Positions 41,696 through 50,501 of a stretch of 64,000 nucleotides of DNA are shown piece after piece (within the stretch, counting starts at the first letter, position 1; each line of letters opens with the position of its first letter). The position numbers were made by a program, and so were the translations under genes. The notes under the pieces were generated by a model. It did not search any database and had not been told where the DNA came from. It was given only the letters and a program-made list of their open reading frames with translations. This DNA is from JACVRW01 sp034664085 (GTDB lineage Bacteria > Actinomycetota > Thermoleophilia > Solirubrobacterales > Thermoleophilaceae): positions 25,970 to 89,969 of the forward strand of contig JAXDII010000025.1 of assembly GCA_034664085.1 (NCBI GenBank). The letters run 5' to 3'.

Positions 41696-42007
41696 TGCTC
41701 CGACAGACCGCGACGGCGAACCTTCCCTCGGAGAGGAGCGTTACGCGATTGCGTGTGAGTCGTCTTGGTCGCTGTCGCTGGCAAGGACCCTGACTCCCTC
41801 GCGTACGAACAGAGTCGCCCCGAGCGTGAAGTCGCCAACGAGCGCTGTTCCTTGAGGGATCGCGGCAGATGGAATCGCTGCCGTGGACCACAGGCGCTCC
41901 GCTGTGTCTACGAAAGGTCCGGCACTGAAGTAGTGGCCATCGCCACCCTCGGCCTTGGCCTTCAGCGCGTCGGCCCAGTCCCGCGGATTCAACACGACAG
42001 CGTTCGG
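41696..42007 (-). pseudogene. Frameshifted C-terminal remnant of an HK97-type phage capsid gene
   Basis: Reading leftwards from about 42007, one frame gives NAVVLNPRDWADAL, AGPFVDTAERLWSTAAIPSA, IPQGTALVGDFTLGATLFVR and VRVLASDSDQDD. This is the C-terminal pattern of HK97-fold major capsid proteins. That frame stops at 41741. The expected continuation, LTRNRVTLLSEGRFAVAVCR, is found in another frame from about 41765 to 41700. So only the last third of the capsid gene remains, with one frameshift and no upstream portion. It marks a decayed prophage or integrated element. Confidence 0.75.
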
Positions 42008-42153
42008 CGCTGCGTGCGGGCGCGTTGAGCCGTCGCCCGGCGCCGGCGAGGGTGCAGCCGGAGGCGACGATGAGCAGCTCTCCCCTTCATCCGTGACGTA
42101 CGGTCCGCACCGGACGGTCGGCCCTTCGCGCGGCTCGCTCGCGGCTGAGCTTC

Positions 42154-42789
42154 GTGAACGTCATTCCGCTGATTGCGCTGTTCGTGGCCCTGGGCGGAAC
42201 GTCGTATGGGCTGGCGAGCGGAGCGATCGGGAGCCGCGAGATCAAGAACAACACCGTTCGCAGCAAGGACATCCGCAACGGCCAGATCCTGTCGAAGGAC
42301 GTGCGCAACGGCTCGCTGCTGTCGAAGGACTTCAAGGCCGGCCAGCTCCCACGGGAACCGGCGGGCGCCACCGGCCCTCCCGGCCGCTCGGCCCTGTCCG
42401 CCCTGCAAAGCGGTGAGACCATCCGTGGCGTGTGGGCGGTCAGCGCCGACGGCGCGGGCGCCAACTCCAATGCGACCGCGGTTTCGTTTCCGGTCCCGGC
42501 CCCCCAGCAGGTCGATTCGTTTCACGCCGTGGTCGCCTTCAACGACATCATCGACGGCGCCGGCTGCAGTGGAAGCGCAGGGGCCCCGGTAGCCGCGCCC
42601 GGGTTCGCCTGCGTCTATGTCTCCGCGTCGGCCGGCACACTCAACGCCGCTGGGGCCTTCGGCATCCGCTCGCCGGCTTTCGCCGACTCCGGCGCCATCG
42701 GCGATGGGAGCCCGGACGGGTTCGCGGTGCTGCCTCAGGGCATCGGCCCCTGGAGGGCTTACGGAACCTGGGCCTGCACGGCGCCGTGA
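42154..42789 (+). CDS. Secreted protein with SKDIRNG-type repeats
   Basis: A 211-residue protein with an N-terminal hydrophobic export segment (VIPLIALFVALGGTSYGLA) and tandem short repeats (REIKNNTVRSKDIRNG, QILSKDVRNGSLLSKDFKAG). A short collagen-like GATGPPG and a C-terminal beta-rich domain with three cysteines follow. This architecture is frequent in Solirubrobacterales and relatives, where its role is unknown. The GTG at 42154 is the only available start, and the preceding codons resemble the usual family N-terminus, so the 5' end may be altered. Confidence 0.65.
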   Translation: MNVIPLIALFVALGGTSYGLASGAIGSREIKNNTVRSKDIRNGQILSKDVRNGSLLSKDFKAGQLPREPAGATGPPGRSALSALQSGETIRGVWAVSADGAGANSNATAVSFPVPAPQQVDSFHAVVAFNDIIDGAGCSGSAGAPVAAPGFACVYVSASAGTLNAAGAFGIRSPAFADSGAIGDGSPDGFAVLPQGIGPWRAYGTWACTAP

Positions 42790-42872
42790 GCTGAGCCGCA
42801 GATCGCCGCGCGTGGTTCGAGGCCAGCCACGCGATACTGGGGCGCTGCGGCTCCAATAAGGTCGCGCCACCC

Positions 42873-43784
42873 ATGAAGATCGGCTTCCACCTCCCCCAGC
42901 GGGGTCCCGGGGCCACCCGCGACGGCGTGCTCGCGGTGGCGCGGGCCGTGGAGGACTGCGGCCTCGACTCGGTGTGGGTGGCCGATCACGTGGTGCACCC
43001 CGCCTCGAGCCGCAGCCGCTACCCGTACACGCCCGACGGCACCACCCGCTGGCGCGCGGAGGACGGCTTCCTCGAAGCCTTCCAGCTGCTGGCCCTCGTG
43101 GCGGGCGCCACCGAGCGCGTGGCCCTGGGCACGAGCATCCTCGTGCTGCCGATGCGCCATCCCCTGCTCGTGGCCAAGACCGTGGCCACGCTCGACGTCC
43201 TCTCCGGCGGGCGGGTGATCCTCGGCGTGGGCCTGGGCTGGTGGGAGGAGGAGTTCGCGGCCCTGGACGTGCCGTTCGGCCACCGCGGGAGCCGAGCGGT
43301 GGAGGAGATCGAGATCATGCGGGCCGCCTGGCGCGACGGTCGCGTCGCGTGGCAGGGCGATTTCTACCGCTTCGACTCGGTCATCTGCCGGCCGCGGCCG
43401 GTGCAGGACGGCGGTCCGCCGATCTGGATCGGCGGCATGGGCCCGAGAGCTCTCGAGCGGGCCGGAAGGTACGGCGACGGCTGGCACGGTGTGGGCGCCC
43501 GCTCTGACCGCATCGCGGAGGGCCGTGCGACCGTGGAGAAGGCCGCGCTCGACGCCGGGCGTGACCCAAGCGGGCTCGAGATCAGCACCTCGACGATCCT
43601 GCCCGACGATCCGGAGGACGCGATTCGCCGCATCGTGCGCCTGGACGCGTGCGGCGTCGACCATGTGGTGCTCGCGCCCAGCGGACCGGAGGACCCACCC
43701 GCCATCTGCGCCGCCATCGAGCGGTTCGCCTCGGACGTGGTGCCACACTTGCGGAGCCAGCTGCCGGACCCCGCGGGATCGTAG
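42873..43784 (+). CDS. LLM-class flavin-dependent oxidoreductase
   Basis: A 303-residue luciferase-like TIM barrel, probably F420- or FMN-dependent. Features are MKIGFHLPQRGPGATRDGV, GLDSVWVADHVVHP, VALGTSILVLPMRHPLLVAKTVATLDVLSGGRVILGVGLGW (the classic central block) and PPIWIGGMGPRALERAGRYGDGWH. It lies immediately upstream of the operator controlling the monooxygenase operon but is not itself preceded by that motif. The substrate is unknown. Confidence 0.9.
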   Translation: MKIGFHLPQRGPGATRDGVLAVARAVEDCGLDSVWVADHVVHPASSRSRYPYTPDGTTRWRAEDGFLEAFQLLALVAGATERVALGTSILVLPMRHPLLVAKTVATLDVLSGGRVILGVGLGWWEEEFAALDVPFGHRGSRAVEEIEIMRAAWRDGRVAWQGDFYRFDSVICRPRPVQDGGPPIWIGGMGPRALERAGRYGDGWHGVGARSDRIAEGRATVEKAALDAGRDPSGLEISTSTILPDDPEDAIRRIVRLDACGVDHVVLAPSGPEDPPAICAAIERFASDVVPHLRSQLPDPAGS

Positions 43785-43787
43785 AAT

Positions 43788-43807
43788 TCAAACAATCGGT
43801 TGATTGC
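43788..43807 (-). promoter_or_regulatory. TetR-type operator 1, upstream of the monooxygenase operon
   Basis: Read on the minus strand the site is GCAATCAACCGATTGTTTGA. It shares CAAxCxACCGxxTGTTTGA with two further sites in the window. On the plus strand its end TTGATT (43800-43805) could be a -35 box for the operon starting at 43843. It lies 3 bases after the LLM oxidoreductase stop. Confidence 0.7.
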
Positions 43808-43842
43808 CAGGCGAGCGTCGCGCCGTTAGGATGCACCGGTTG

Positions 43843-45372
43843 ATGGCCCTCCGCAAGACCAGCATCGGCGACGCGCATGCCACCGTTGCGGTAGTGGGCC
43901 TGGGGCCTGTCGGCGCCCTGCTCAGCGGGCTTCTCGGCCGCCGCGGCGTGCACGTAATCGCGCTGGAGCGCAGCGTCGACGTCTTCCCTCTGCCGCGCGC
44001 CGCCCACATCGACCACACGGGCCTCCGCGCCATCCAGGAACTCGGCTGCGTGGACCAGCTTCTGGCCGAGATGATCCCCAATCCGGGGATCGACTTCTCC
44101 ACAGCGCAGCTCGAGCTGCTGCACCGGATCCCCGGCGACAAGGGCAGCCCCTCCGGGCTCCCGGCGAGCATGTACTTCCACCAGCCGGAGTTCGACCGGA
44201 CGCTGCGCCAGGCGCTCGGCGTGCTGCCGAGCGTGGACGTGCGGCTGGGCGCCGAGGTGACGGGCGTGGAGCTGTCGGACGACTCCGTGGCGCTGCGGCT
44301 CGCCGACGGCGGAAGCGTCACCGCGGACTGGGCGGTTGCCTGCGACGGCGCCTCCAGCACGCTCCGCGAGGCGCGCGACATACCGCTCGACGACCTCGGG
44401 TTCCACGCCGACTGGATCGTGGTGGACCTGGTGCTGAGCGAGCCCGTGCCCTCGCTGCCCGACCACGCGGTGACCGTGTGCGACCCGCGCCGTCCGCTCA
44501 CCGCCATCCCCATGCCGGGCCCGCGCTATCGCTTCGAGTTCATGACCCTGCCCGGAGAGGATCCGCAGCTCGTGCAGAGCGCCGAGGTGGTCGAACGGCT
44601 GCTGGAGCCCTGGGTGCCGGCGGGCGTGGCGCGAATCGAGCGTGCCGCGTCCTACACCTTCCATGGCCTGGTCGCGGAGCGCTGGCGCGAGGGCCGGATG
44701 CTGCTGGCCGGCGACGCCGCCCACCAGATGCCGCCCTTCCTCGGGCAGGGCATGTGCTCGGGCATGCGCGACGCCACGAACCTGGCGTGGAAGCTCGACA
44801 TGGTCGCGCGGCACGACGCGCCCGACTCCCTGCTCGACAGCTACGAGACCGAGCGGGAGCCGCACGTGCGGGCGATCGTGGAGGCGGCGGTGGAACTGGG
44901 GCGGATCGCCTGCGTGCTGGATCCGCAGGCGGCGGCGGAGCGCGATCGAGCGTTTCTGGCGGACTCCGAGGCATGGGGCCGGAACTTCGACTTTCGCCTG
45001 CCGCGCCTGTCCCCCGGCCCGCTGGTGCTGCCGGGCGGCGGGAACCTGTTCGTGCAGCCGCAGGCGCACGAGGGCGTCGCCCGCCTGGACGACCTGGTGG
45101 GGCCGCGCTTCCTGGTGCTGGCCCGAGCGAACGACGCCCTGGAGAGCAGCGCGAGTTTCTGGTCGGACCAGCTCGGCGCGCTCGTGACCACGCTCGACGA
45201 ACTGCCGAGCCACGGCGAGGCCCTGCGCCCCTGGCTCGACCGTCGCGGGCTCGACGTGGTGGTGGTGCGCCCGGACCGGTACGTGCTTGGCGGCGGAGAA
45301 GGCCTCGACGCCATCACCGACGCCGTGCGGCCGGCGCTGTCCGCGAAGGCCGGGTGTGCAGGCGGTGCGTGA
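43843..45372 (+). CDS. FAD-dependent aromatic monooxygenase, MhpA/PheA-like
   Basis: About 509 residues from the ATG at 43843; an in-frame ATG at 43831 is possible but has no spaced ribosome-binding site. The fold is p-hydroxybenzoate-hydroxylase-like: dinucleotide motif VAVVGLGPVGALLSGLLGRR, DG motif AVACDGASSTLREA, GD motif MLLAGDAAHQMPPFLGQGM, and a C-terminal thioredoxin-like domain (RFLVLARAN, DVVVVRPDRYVLG). The closest recognisable type is 3-(3-hydroxyphenyl)propionate hydroxylase. It is the first gene of a five-gene operon and lies just after operator 1. The end overlaps the CoA-ligase start. Confidence 0.88.
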   Translation: MALRKTSIGDAHATVAVVGLGPVGALLSGLLGRRGVHVIALERSVDVFPLPRAAHIDHTGLRAIQELGCVDQLLAEMIPNPGIDFSTAQLELLHRIPGDKGSPSGLPASMYFHQPEFDRTLRQALGVLPSVDVRLGAEVTGVELSDDSVALRLADGGSVTADWAVACDGASSTLREARDIPLDDLGFHADWIVVDLVLSEPVPSLPDHAVTVCDPRRPLTAIPMPGPRYRFEFMTLPGEDPQLVQSAEVVERLLEPWVPAGVARIERAASYTFHGLVAERWREGRMLLAGDAAHQMPPFLGQGMCSGMRDATNLAWKLDMVARHDAPDSLLDSYETEREPHVRAIVEAAVELGRIACVLDPQAAAERDRAFLADSEAWGRNFDFRLPRLSPGPLVLPGGGNLFVQPQAHEGVARLDDLVGPRFLVLARANDALESSASFWSDQLGALVTTLDELPSHGEALRPWLDRRGLDVVVVRPDRYVLGGGEGLDAITDAVRPALSAKAGCAGGA

Positions 45373-47041
45373 CGTCTACCCGGCGGGCAACAGCGTGCCG
45401 CCCGCGTGCCTGGTGCCGCTCGAGCTCCAGCCGGACTACGGCGAGGTGCCGGGGCATCCGATCGGTGACCTGGCCAATGTGGCCGAGCGCGCATGCGACG
45501 CCCACGTGGAGTCCGGGCGCGGCGACGCCGTGGCGGCCGTGCACGCCTCCAGCGGCCGCCAGCTCACCTACGCGCAGCTGAGCCGCGACAGCTCGGCGCT
45601 CGCCGCGGGCCTGCGCGAGCTCGGAATCCGGTCCGGAGACCGCGTGGCGTTCCGCAGCGCGAACGTTCCCGAGGTGCTGACCGTGGTGCTGGCGGCGTGG
45701 AAGGCGGGTGCCGTGGTGGTGCCCACACCGGCGCAAGCACGCGCGGACGAGCTGCGCTTCTTCCTGGAGGACACGGGGGTCCGTGCACTGTTCGCCCACA
45801 CGCGCGCCGACGTGATGGACCACGTGGCGGAAGCGTCCCGGGCCGCCGGCGTGGAGCACGTGATCACGTTCGGCAGCGAGCAGGAGGCGATCACCGGCCA
45901 CTGGTGGGACGACCTCAAGCCCGAGGGGTCCAATGCCCCCTCCCCCGGATCCACGCCCAGCGACAGCGTCGCCGTGATCTGGCACACCGGGGGCACCACC
46001 GGGCAGCCAAAGGGCTGCTACCACACCCACCGCCGCCTCCTGGCGGGCGGCTATGCCACGGCGCAGGCCACCGGCGTGCGGCCCGACGAGGGCTGGGCCG
46101 CCGCGGCCCCGGTGGGCCACGCGCTGGGGTTCATGTACCACACCACGTGGACCCTCCTGCACGGCGCCAAGGTCGTGTTCGTCGAGGACTTCCACAGCCC
46201 CCACGCACTCAGCGAAGCGGTGGAGCGCCACCGCATCGGCACGTTCACCGCGATCACGGCTACCTGGGCCAGGATGCTCGAGGCGCTGGAGGAGCAGCCG
46301 CGGGACACGTCGTCGATAGGGCGCGCGTACGCCATGTGGCAGTCGGCCTCGTCCGCCCAGGTCTACGACGGCTGGAAGGCACGCGGGATCGAGCTGATGA
46401 ACAACTTCGGCACCACCGCCTTCGCCGCCTGGGTGCTGGCGCCGCGCCAGTCGGAGAGCTTCCCGCGCGCATCGCTGGGCCGGGCGGCTCCGGGCTACCG
46501 CGTCGAGGCCGTGGAGCTGGAGGCCGACGGCGTGCAGACGGTGCCGGCCGGCACCACCGGGCGGATGGCGGTGAAGGGCCCGACGGGCCTGACCTACTGG
46601 AACCGTCCCGAGCTGCAGAGGCGCGACGTGGTGGACGGCTGGACGCTCGTGGACGACCTGATCCGCTTCGACGAGCAGGGCAACGCCGCCTACTTCGGCC
46701 GGACGGACTTCATCATCAGCACGGCCGGCTACAAGGTCGCCCCGGTCGAGGTGGAGCAGGCGCTGGCCAGACACGAGGCGGTGGGCGAGGTGGGCGTCGT
46801 GGGCGCCCCCGACCCCACCCGCCAGGAGGTCGTGGCCGCGTTCGTGGCCCTGCGCGACGGCTTCGAGGCGAGCGACGAGCTCAGGCGCGAGCTGCAGGTT
46901 TTCGCCAAGTCCAGCCTCTCCCCCTACAAGTACCCGCGCCGGGTGGAGTTCGTGGAGCGCCTGCCGCGCGACCACGTGGGCAAACTCCAGCAGGGCGTCC
47001 TCAAGGAGTGGGCCGCCGCCGCGGTGGAGGCGGGCTCGTGA
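45356..47041 (+). CDS. Benzoate/2-aminobenzoate-CoA-ligase-like acyl-CoA synthetase
   Basis: About 561 residues from the GTG at 45356 (GTG 45365 is an alternative), overlapping the monooxygenase stop. It is an AMP-binding enzyme: P-loop VIWHTGGTTGQPKGCYHTH, the A5-like NNFGTTAFAAW, the WTLVDDLIRFDEQGNAAYFGRTDFIISTAGYKVAPVEVE hinge, and catalytic lysine near the end in RDHVGKLQQGVLK. It activates a carboxylic acid, probably aromatic, to a CoA thioester. Its stop overlaps the next GTG. Confidence 0.88.
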   Translation: MQAVRDVYPAGNSVPPACLVPLELQPDYGEVPGHPIGDLANVAERACDAHVESGRGDAVAAVHASSGRQLTYAQLSRDSSALAAGLRELGIRSGDRVAFRSANVPEVLTVVLAAWKAGAVVVPTPAQARADELRFFLEDTGVRALFAHTRADVMDHVAEASRAAGVEHVITFGSEQEAITGHWWDDLKPEGSNAPSPGSTPSDSVAVIWHTGGTTGQPKGCYHTHRRLLAGGYATAQATGVRPDEGWAAAAPVGHALGFMYHTTWTLLHGAKVVFVEDFHSPHALSEAVERHRIGTFTAITATWARMLEALEEQPRDTSSIGRAYAMWQSASSAQVYDGWKARGIELMNNFGTTAFAAWVLAPRQSESFPRASLGRAAPGYRVEAVELEADGVQTVPAGTTGRMAVKGPTGLTYWNRPELQRRDVVDGWTLVDDLIRFDEQGNAAYFGRTDFIISTAGYKVAPVEVEQALARHEAVGEVGVVGAPDPTRQEVVAAFVALRDGFEASDELRRELQVFAKSSLSPYKYPRRVEFVERLPRDHVGKLQQGVLKEWAAAAVEAGS

Positions 47042-47823
47042 ACACCGGCGAGCTGGCCCAGCCGGCCCGCATGACCTCCTCGCAGGGCCTGGTCTACGAG
47101 CGCCGCGGGAACGGCGGGCGGCCGGTGGTGCTGCTGCACGGCTGGTGCCTGAGCGGGCGGCTGTGGACCTACGAGCAGGCCGACCTCGCGGCGAGCTTCG
47201 ACGTGATCACGCCCGATCTGCCCGGGTTCGGGCGCTCGGACGGCCTCGCTGGGCCGTTCGTCTACGAGCGCTACGTGTCCGACATCCAGGACCTCCTCGC
47301 GGAGGCCGACCTCCATGACGCCGTGCTGGTGGGCTTCGCCTTCGGCGCCGCCGTGGCGATGGGGGTGGCCGCGCGCGACGCCTCGCGCCTGCGCGGGCTC
47401 GTGCTCGTGGGTACTCCCAGCGCGGCGCACTTCCCCGCCGACCGCATGGTCGCCAGCATGCGTCGCGACTGGCCGCAGTTCGCGCGGCGCTCGGCCGAGG
47501 TGATCTGCAAGAAGCCGCAGAGCGACGCCACGTTGCAGTGGCTGGGGAACATGTTCGGCTCCACCCCCCTGCCGGTGGCCATGGAGACCGCCGCGCTGCT
47601 GGGGATCTTCGAGCCGCTGCCGCTGGCGCCGCGAGTGCACGTGCCGACACTCTTCGTGCACGGTGCGGAGGACCACATCGCGCCGCTGTCGATTGCGGAG
47701 GACTGCGTCGCGCAGTGCCCGCAGGCCCGTCTGGAGGCGGTGGACGACTGTGGCCACCTGGTCCCGTTCGACCAGCGCGAGCGCTTCCGCGCCGCGCTGC
47801 ACGGCTTCCTCTCCGAGTCTTAG
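47038..47823 (+). CDS. Alpha/beta-hydrolase-fold protein lacking the serine nucleophile
   Basis: A 261-residue protein with a GTG start overlapping the ligase stop. The fold is clear: VVLLHGWCLSGRLW oxyanion strand, TPDLPGFGRSDG, catalytic-type Asp in FVHGAEDHIAPL, and His in DDCGHLVPFDQR. The nucleophile elbow reads GFAFG, so the expected serine is Ala101. Standard ester or C-C hydrolysis is therefore unlikely by the usual mechanism. It may be a decarboxylase-like, dioxygenase-like or non-catalytic family member acting on the pathway intermediate. Confidence 0.8.
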   Translation: MNTGELAQPARMTSSQGLVYERRGNGGRPVVLLHGWCLSGRLWTYEQADLAASFDVITPDLPGFGRSDGLAGPFVYERYVSDIQDLLAEADLHDAVLVGFAFGAAVAMGVAARDASRLRGLVLVGTPSAAHFPADRMVASMRRDWPQFARRSAEVICKKPQSDATLQWLGNMFGSTPLPVAMETAALLGIFEPLPLAPRVHVPTLFVHGAEDHIAPLSIAEDCVAQCPQARLEAVDDCGHLVPFDQRERFRAALHGFLSES

Positions 47824-47853
47824 ACCCGTGTTCCCCAACGAGATAGGCAGGAC

Positions 47854-48675
47854 ATGACGAGCAGCCACACGGCCGTGGAGGTGCGCCCCGGCGAGGGCCT
47901 CCAGACATGGCTCATGCAGTCCCCCCCGGTCAACGCCCTGAGCCCGGAGTTCCTGGCGGAGCTCGACGCGCGACTCTCCGACGCGATCGCCGACGAGTCG
48001 GTGTCGGTGGTGGTGCTCACCAGCGGGCTCAAGGTGTTCTCCGCGGGGGCGGACGCGAAGTGGATGGCCGGCGTGGTGTCCGAGAAGGGCTCCGAGGCGC
48101 TGCTCGAGGAGTTCAACCGCACGATGGACGGCTTCCGCGAGCTCTGCCTGCGGATGCGGCGCAGCCCGCTCCTGATCGTGGCGGCCATGAACGGGCACAC
48201 GCTTGCGGGCGGCCTGGAGCTGGCCGTGGCCTGCGACCTGCGGTTCTCGTCCAAAGCCGATTCACTGCAGGTGGGCGCCCCCGAGATGAACCTCTTCGGG
48301 GAGATGCCCAGCGGCGGCGGCGGCGTGCAGTTCATGGCGCGCCTGATGGGCCCCAACCGGGCCCTGCAGTTCATCCTCGACGGCAATCCCGTGTCACCCA
48401 GCCGCGCCTTCGAGCTGGGACTGGTGGACCGGCTCTGCGAGCCCGACTCCCTGCTCGACGAGACCGAGCGCTTCGCCGCGGACGTCGCGCGCAAGGCTGG
48501 CCGCGTGGGCTTGGCGGCCGCCAAGCGAGCGGTGTTCACCGGCGTGGAGCTGCCGCTCTACGAGGCGCTGGAGCTCGACCGCTCGCTGCACTGGGAGTCG
48601 ATGCGCAGGGGCAACTTCCTCGCCGGAGTGGACGCGTTCGTGAAGCGCTTCGGGGGCCAGGGCGGCAGCTCGTGA
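47854..48675 (+). CDS. Enoyl-CoA hydratase/isomerase family protein
   Basis: A 273-residue crotonase. The oxyanion-hole segments are VVLTSGLKVFSAGADAKWMAG and AAMNGHTLAGGLELAVACDLRFSSK; GAPEMNLFGEMPSGGGGVQFMARLMG follows. It starts at an ATG 30 bases after the hydrolase gene and runs into a thiolase-like gene with a GTGA overlap. Its place after a CoA ligase suggests hydration in a beta-oxidation-like sequence. Confidence 0.87.
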   Translation: MTSSHTAVEVRPGEGLQTWLMQSPPVNALSPEFLAELDARLSDAIADESVSVVVLTSGLKVFSAGADAKWMAGVVSEKGSEALLEEFNRTMDGFRELCLRMRRSPLLIVAAMNGHTLAGGLELAVACDLRFSSKADSLQVGAPEMNLFGEMPSGGGGVQFMARLMGPNRALQFILDGNPVSPSRAFELGLVDRLCEPDSLLDETERFAADVARKAGRVGLAAAKRAVFTGVELPLYEALELDRSLHWESMRRGNFLAGVDAFVKRFGGQGGSS

Positions 48676-49847
48676 CCGAAGTGGCCGTGATCGGCCTCGG
48701 CATGACCCGCTTCGGCAAGTGCATGGACCAGTCGCTGAAGGCGCTCGCCGGACAGGCGATCGACGCGGCGCTGGAGGACGCCCGGCTCGAGCGCGAGGAC
48801 GTGGATATGGCGTTCGTGGCGAACGCTATGGCCTCGGTCATCACCGGGCAGGTGAGCGTGGTCGGCCAGACGATCCTCGCGGAGCACGGACTGTCGGGAA
48901 TTCCCGTGTACAACATCGACAACGCCTGCGCCGGGTCTTCCAGCGCGCTCAACCTGGCCACGCACGCGCTTCGGTCCGGCGCCGCCGAAAGGGTGCTCGT
49001 GGTGGGCGTGGAGAAGCTCTACAGCCCCGAGCGCGAGAAGACCTGGCTCGCGCTGAACGGCGCCGCCGACGTGGAGTTCGTGGCGAGCGCCGGAATCGAC
49101 CCGGCACGCGAGAGCGTGTTCGTGAACTCGGTCTATCCGCCGCGCCTGCGGGCCTACGGGGAGCGACACCCCCTCTCGCCCCGGACGCTGGCCCGGATCT
49201 CGGTCAAGAACCGCCGGCACGCCGGCCTCAACCCGCTGGCCCAGTACACCGACCCACTCACCGAGGAGGAGGTGCTGGCCTCCCGCATGGTGGTGGAGCC
49301 CATCACGGCGCTCATGTGCGCCCCGATCGGCGACGGCGCCTCGGCGGCCGTGCTCAGCACGCCCGACGTGGCTCGCGGCGCGGGCAGGCGCCCCGTGTGG
49401 GTCCGCGGCTCAGCCGTCGGGATGGCGGCGGCGGACAAGGGCGAGTCGACGGTTCGCCGAGTGGCTGCCCGGGCCTACGCCGAGGCGGGCATCTCCCCGG
49501 CCGACGTGGACGTGGCGGAGGTGCACGACTCGATCGCCTTCAACGAGCTGCTGGCCTACGAGGAGCTCGGCTTCTGCGAGCCCGGCGAGGGGTCGCGGCT
49601 GGTGGAGGAGGAGGCAACCTCCCTTGGCGGCCGGCTGCCGGTGAACACCAGTGGTGGCCTGGAGTCGCGCGGCCACCCCGTGGCGGCCACCGGACTCGCG
49701 CAGATCGTGGAGCTGGGGGCGCAGCTGCGCGGCGACGCCGGCGAGCGTCAGGTGCCGGACGCCCGGGTGGCGCTGGCCGAAAACGCCGGCGGCTTCGCGG
49801 GCGGGGACTCCGCCGCCGTGGCGATCACGGTGCTGGGCGCGGACTGA
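48672..49847 (+). CDS. Thiolase-superfamily (SCP2-thiolase-like) acyltransferase
   Basis: A 391-residue thiolase-fold protein starting at an overlapping GTG. The catalytic cysteine is in IDNACAGSSSALNLA; histidines are in VAEVHDSIAFNELLAYEELG and NTSGGLESRGHPVAATG. This pattern is of the SCP-x or lipid-transfer-type thiolases rather than classical degradative thiolases, as it lacks the CVGGGQG end. It closes the first operon; the next gene (TetR) is convergent, 9 bases away. Confidence 0.85.
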   Translation: MTEVAVIGLGMTRFGKCMDQSLKALAGQAIDAALEDARLEREDVDMAFVANAMASVITGQVSVVGQTILAEHGLSGIPVYNIDNACAGSSSALNLATHALRSGAAERVLVVGVEKLYSPEREKTWLALNGAADVEFVASAGIDPARESVFVNSVYPPRLRAYGERHPLSPRTLARISVKNRRHAGLNPLAQYTDPLTEEEVLASRMVVEPITALMCAPIGDGASAAVLSTPDVARGAGRRPVWVRGSAVGMAAADKGESTVRRVAARAYAEAGISPADVDVAEVHDSIAFNELLAYEELGFCEPGEGSRLVEEEATSLGGRLPVNTSGGLESRGHPVAATGLAQIVELGAQLRGDAGERQVPDARVALAENAGGFAGGDSAAVAITVLGAD

Positions 49848-49856
49848 CGCCTGCGC

Positions 49857-50501
49857 TCAGGCCGTGGCCTTCGAGCCCGTTACGCCCGCCAGCACGAAGT
49901 CCGAGCACAGAGCGGCCACCTCGTCGGGCTTGATGGCGCCGCGCGGCTTGTACCACGTGTACAGCCAGTTGATGTTCGCGAAGACGAAGAACGTGAGCAG
50001 CTTGGCGTTGAGGCTCCGGTCGATGTCCCCGGCTGCCTGCGCCTCCTCGATCAGGCCCTCCACGAAGTCCTCGTACAGCTTGCGCTGCTCCAGGATCACC
50101 TTCCGGCGCTTTGGCGAGAGCAGCCCAATGTCCTGGTAGTAGACGGTGATCTTCGTGGTGTTGCGCGCGTTGAACTCCACGTGGCGCTGCACGTACATGC
50201 CCAGGCGGTCGATCGCCGGCACGTCCTCGAGGGGCTCGACCTCCTTGACGATCTGGGACGTCTCCTGGTGGATGTCGTCCAGCAGCCGGAAGAGCAGGTC
50301 TTCCTTGGAGTCGATGTAGTAGTAGAGGCTGCCCTTCAGGATGCCGACGGCATCCGCCACGTCCTGGACAGACGTCTGCCCGTACCCCTTGCGCGCGAAC
50401 AGGCCAGCCGCCGCCTCGAGGATGCGGGCGGCGGTGGGGCGGTCGTCGAGGCGGTCGGAGTCCGAAATCGCGGCGAGTCTACTCGCCTGGAGCCGTGGCA
50501 A
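49857..50501 (-). CDS. TetR-family regulator (KstR2/FadR-like)
   Basis: A 214-residue repressor. The N-terminal DNA-binding domain is AARILEAAAGLFARKGYGQT, SVQDVADAVGILKGSLYYYI, DSKEDLL. The ligand domain contains VYYQDIGLLSPKRRKVILEQRKLYEDFVEGLI, resembling regulators that sense acyl-CoA catabolic intermediates. No ATG or GTG fits; the TTG at 50501, inside the 3' end of the amidohydrolase gene, is the likely start. It is the only dedicated regulator in the catabolic region and the probable binder of the three operators. Confidence 0.88.
   Translation of the reverse strand: MPRLQASRLAAISDSDRLDDRPTAARILEAAAGLFARKGYGQTSVQDVADAVGILKGSLYYYIDSKEDLLFRLLDDIHQETSQIVKEVEPLEDVPAIDRLGMYVQRHVEFNARNTTKITVYYQDIGLLSPKRRKVILEQRKLYEDFVEGLIEEAQAAGDIDRSLNAKLLTFFVFANINWLYTWYKPRGAIKPDEVAALCSDFVLAGVTGSKATA

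Noticed and set aside
41989..42870. A 293-codon minus-strand frame next to the capsid remnant, considered as a capsid N-terminus
   Set aside because: It is out of frame with the capsid similarity, Arg/Pro-rich, and antisense to a secreted protein with clear repeat structure. Only the C-terminal capsid part is real.
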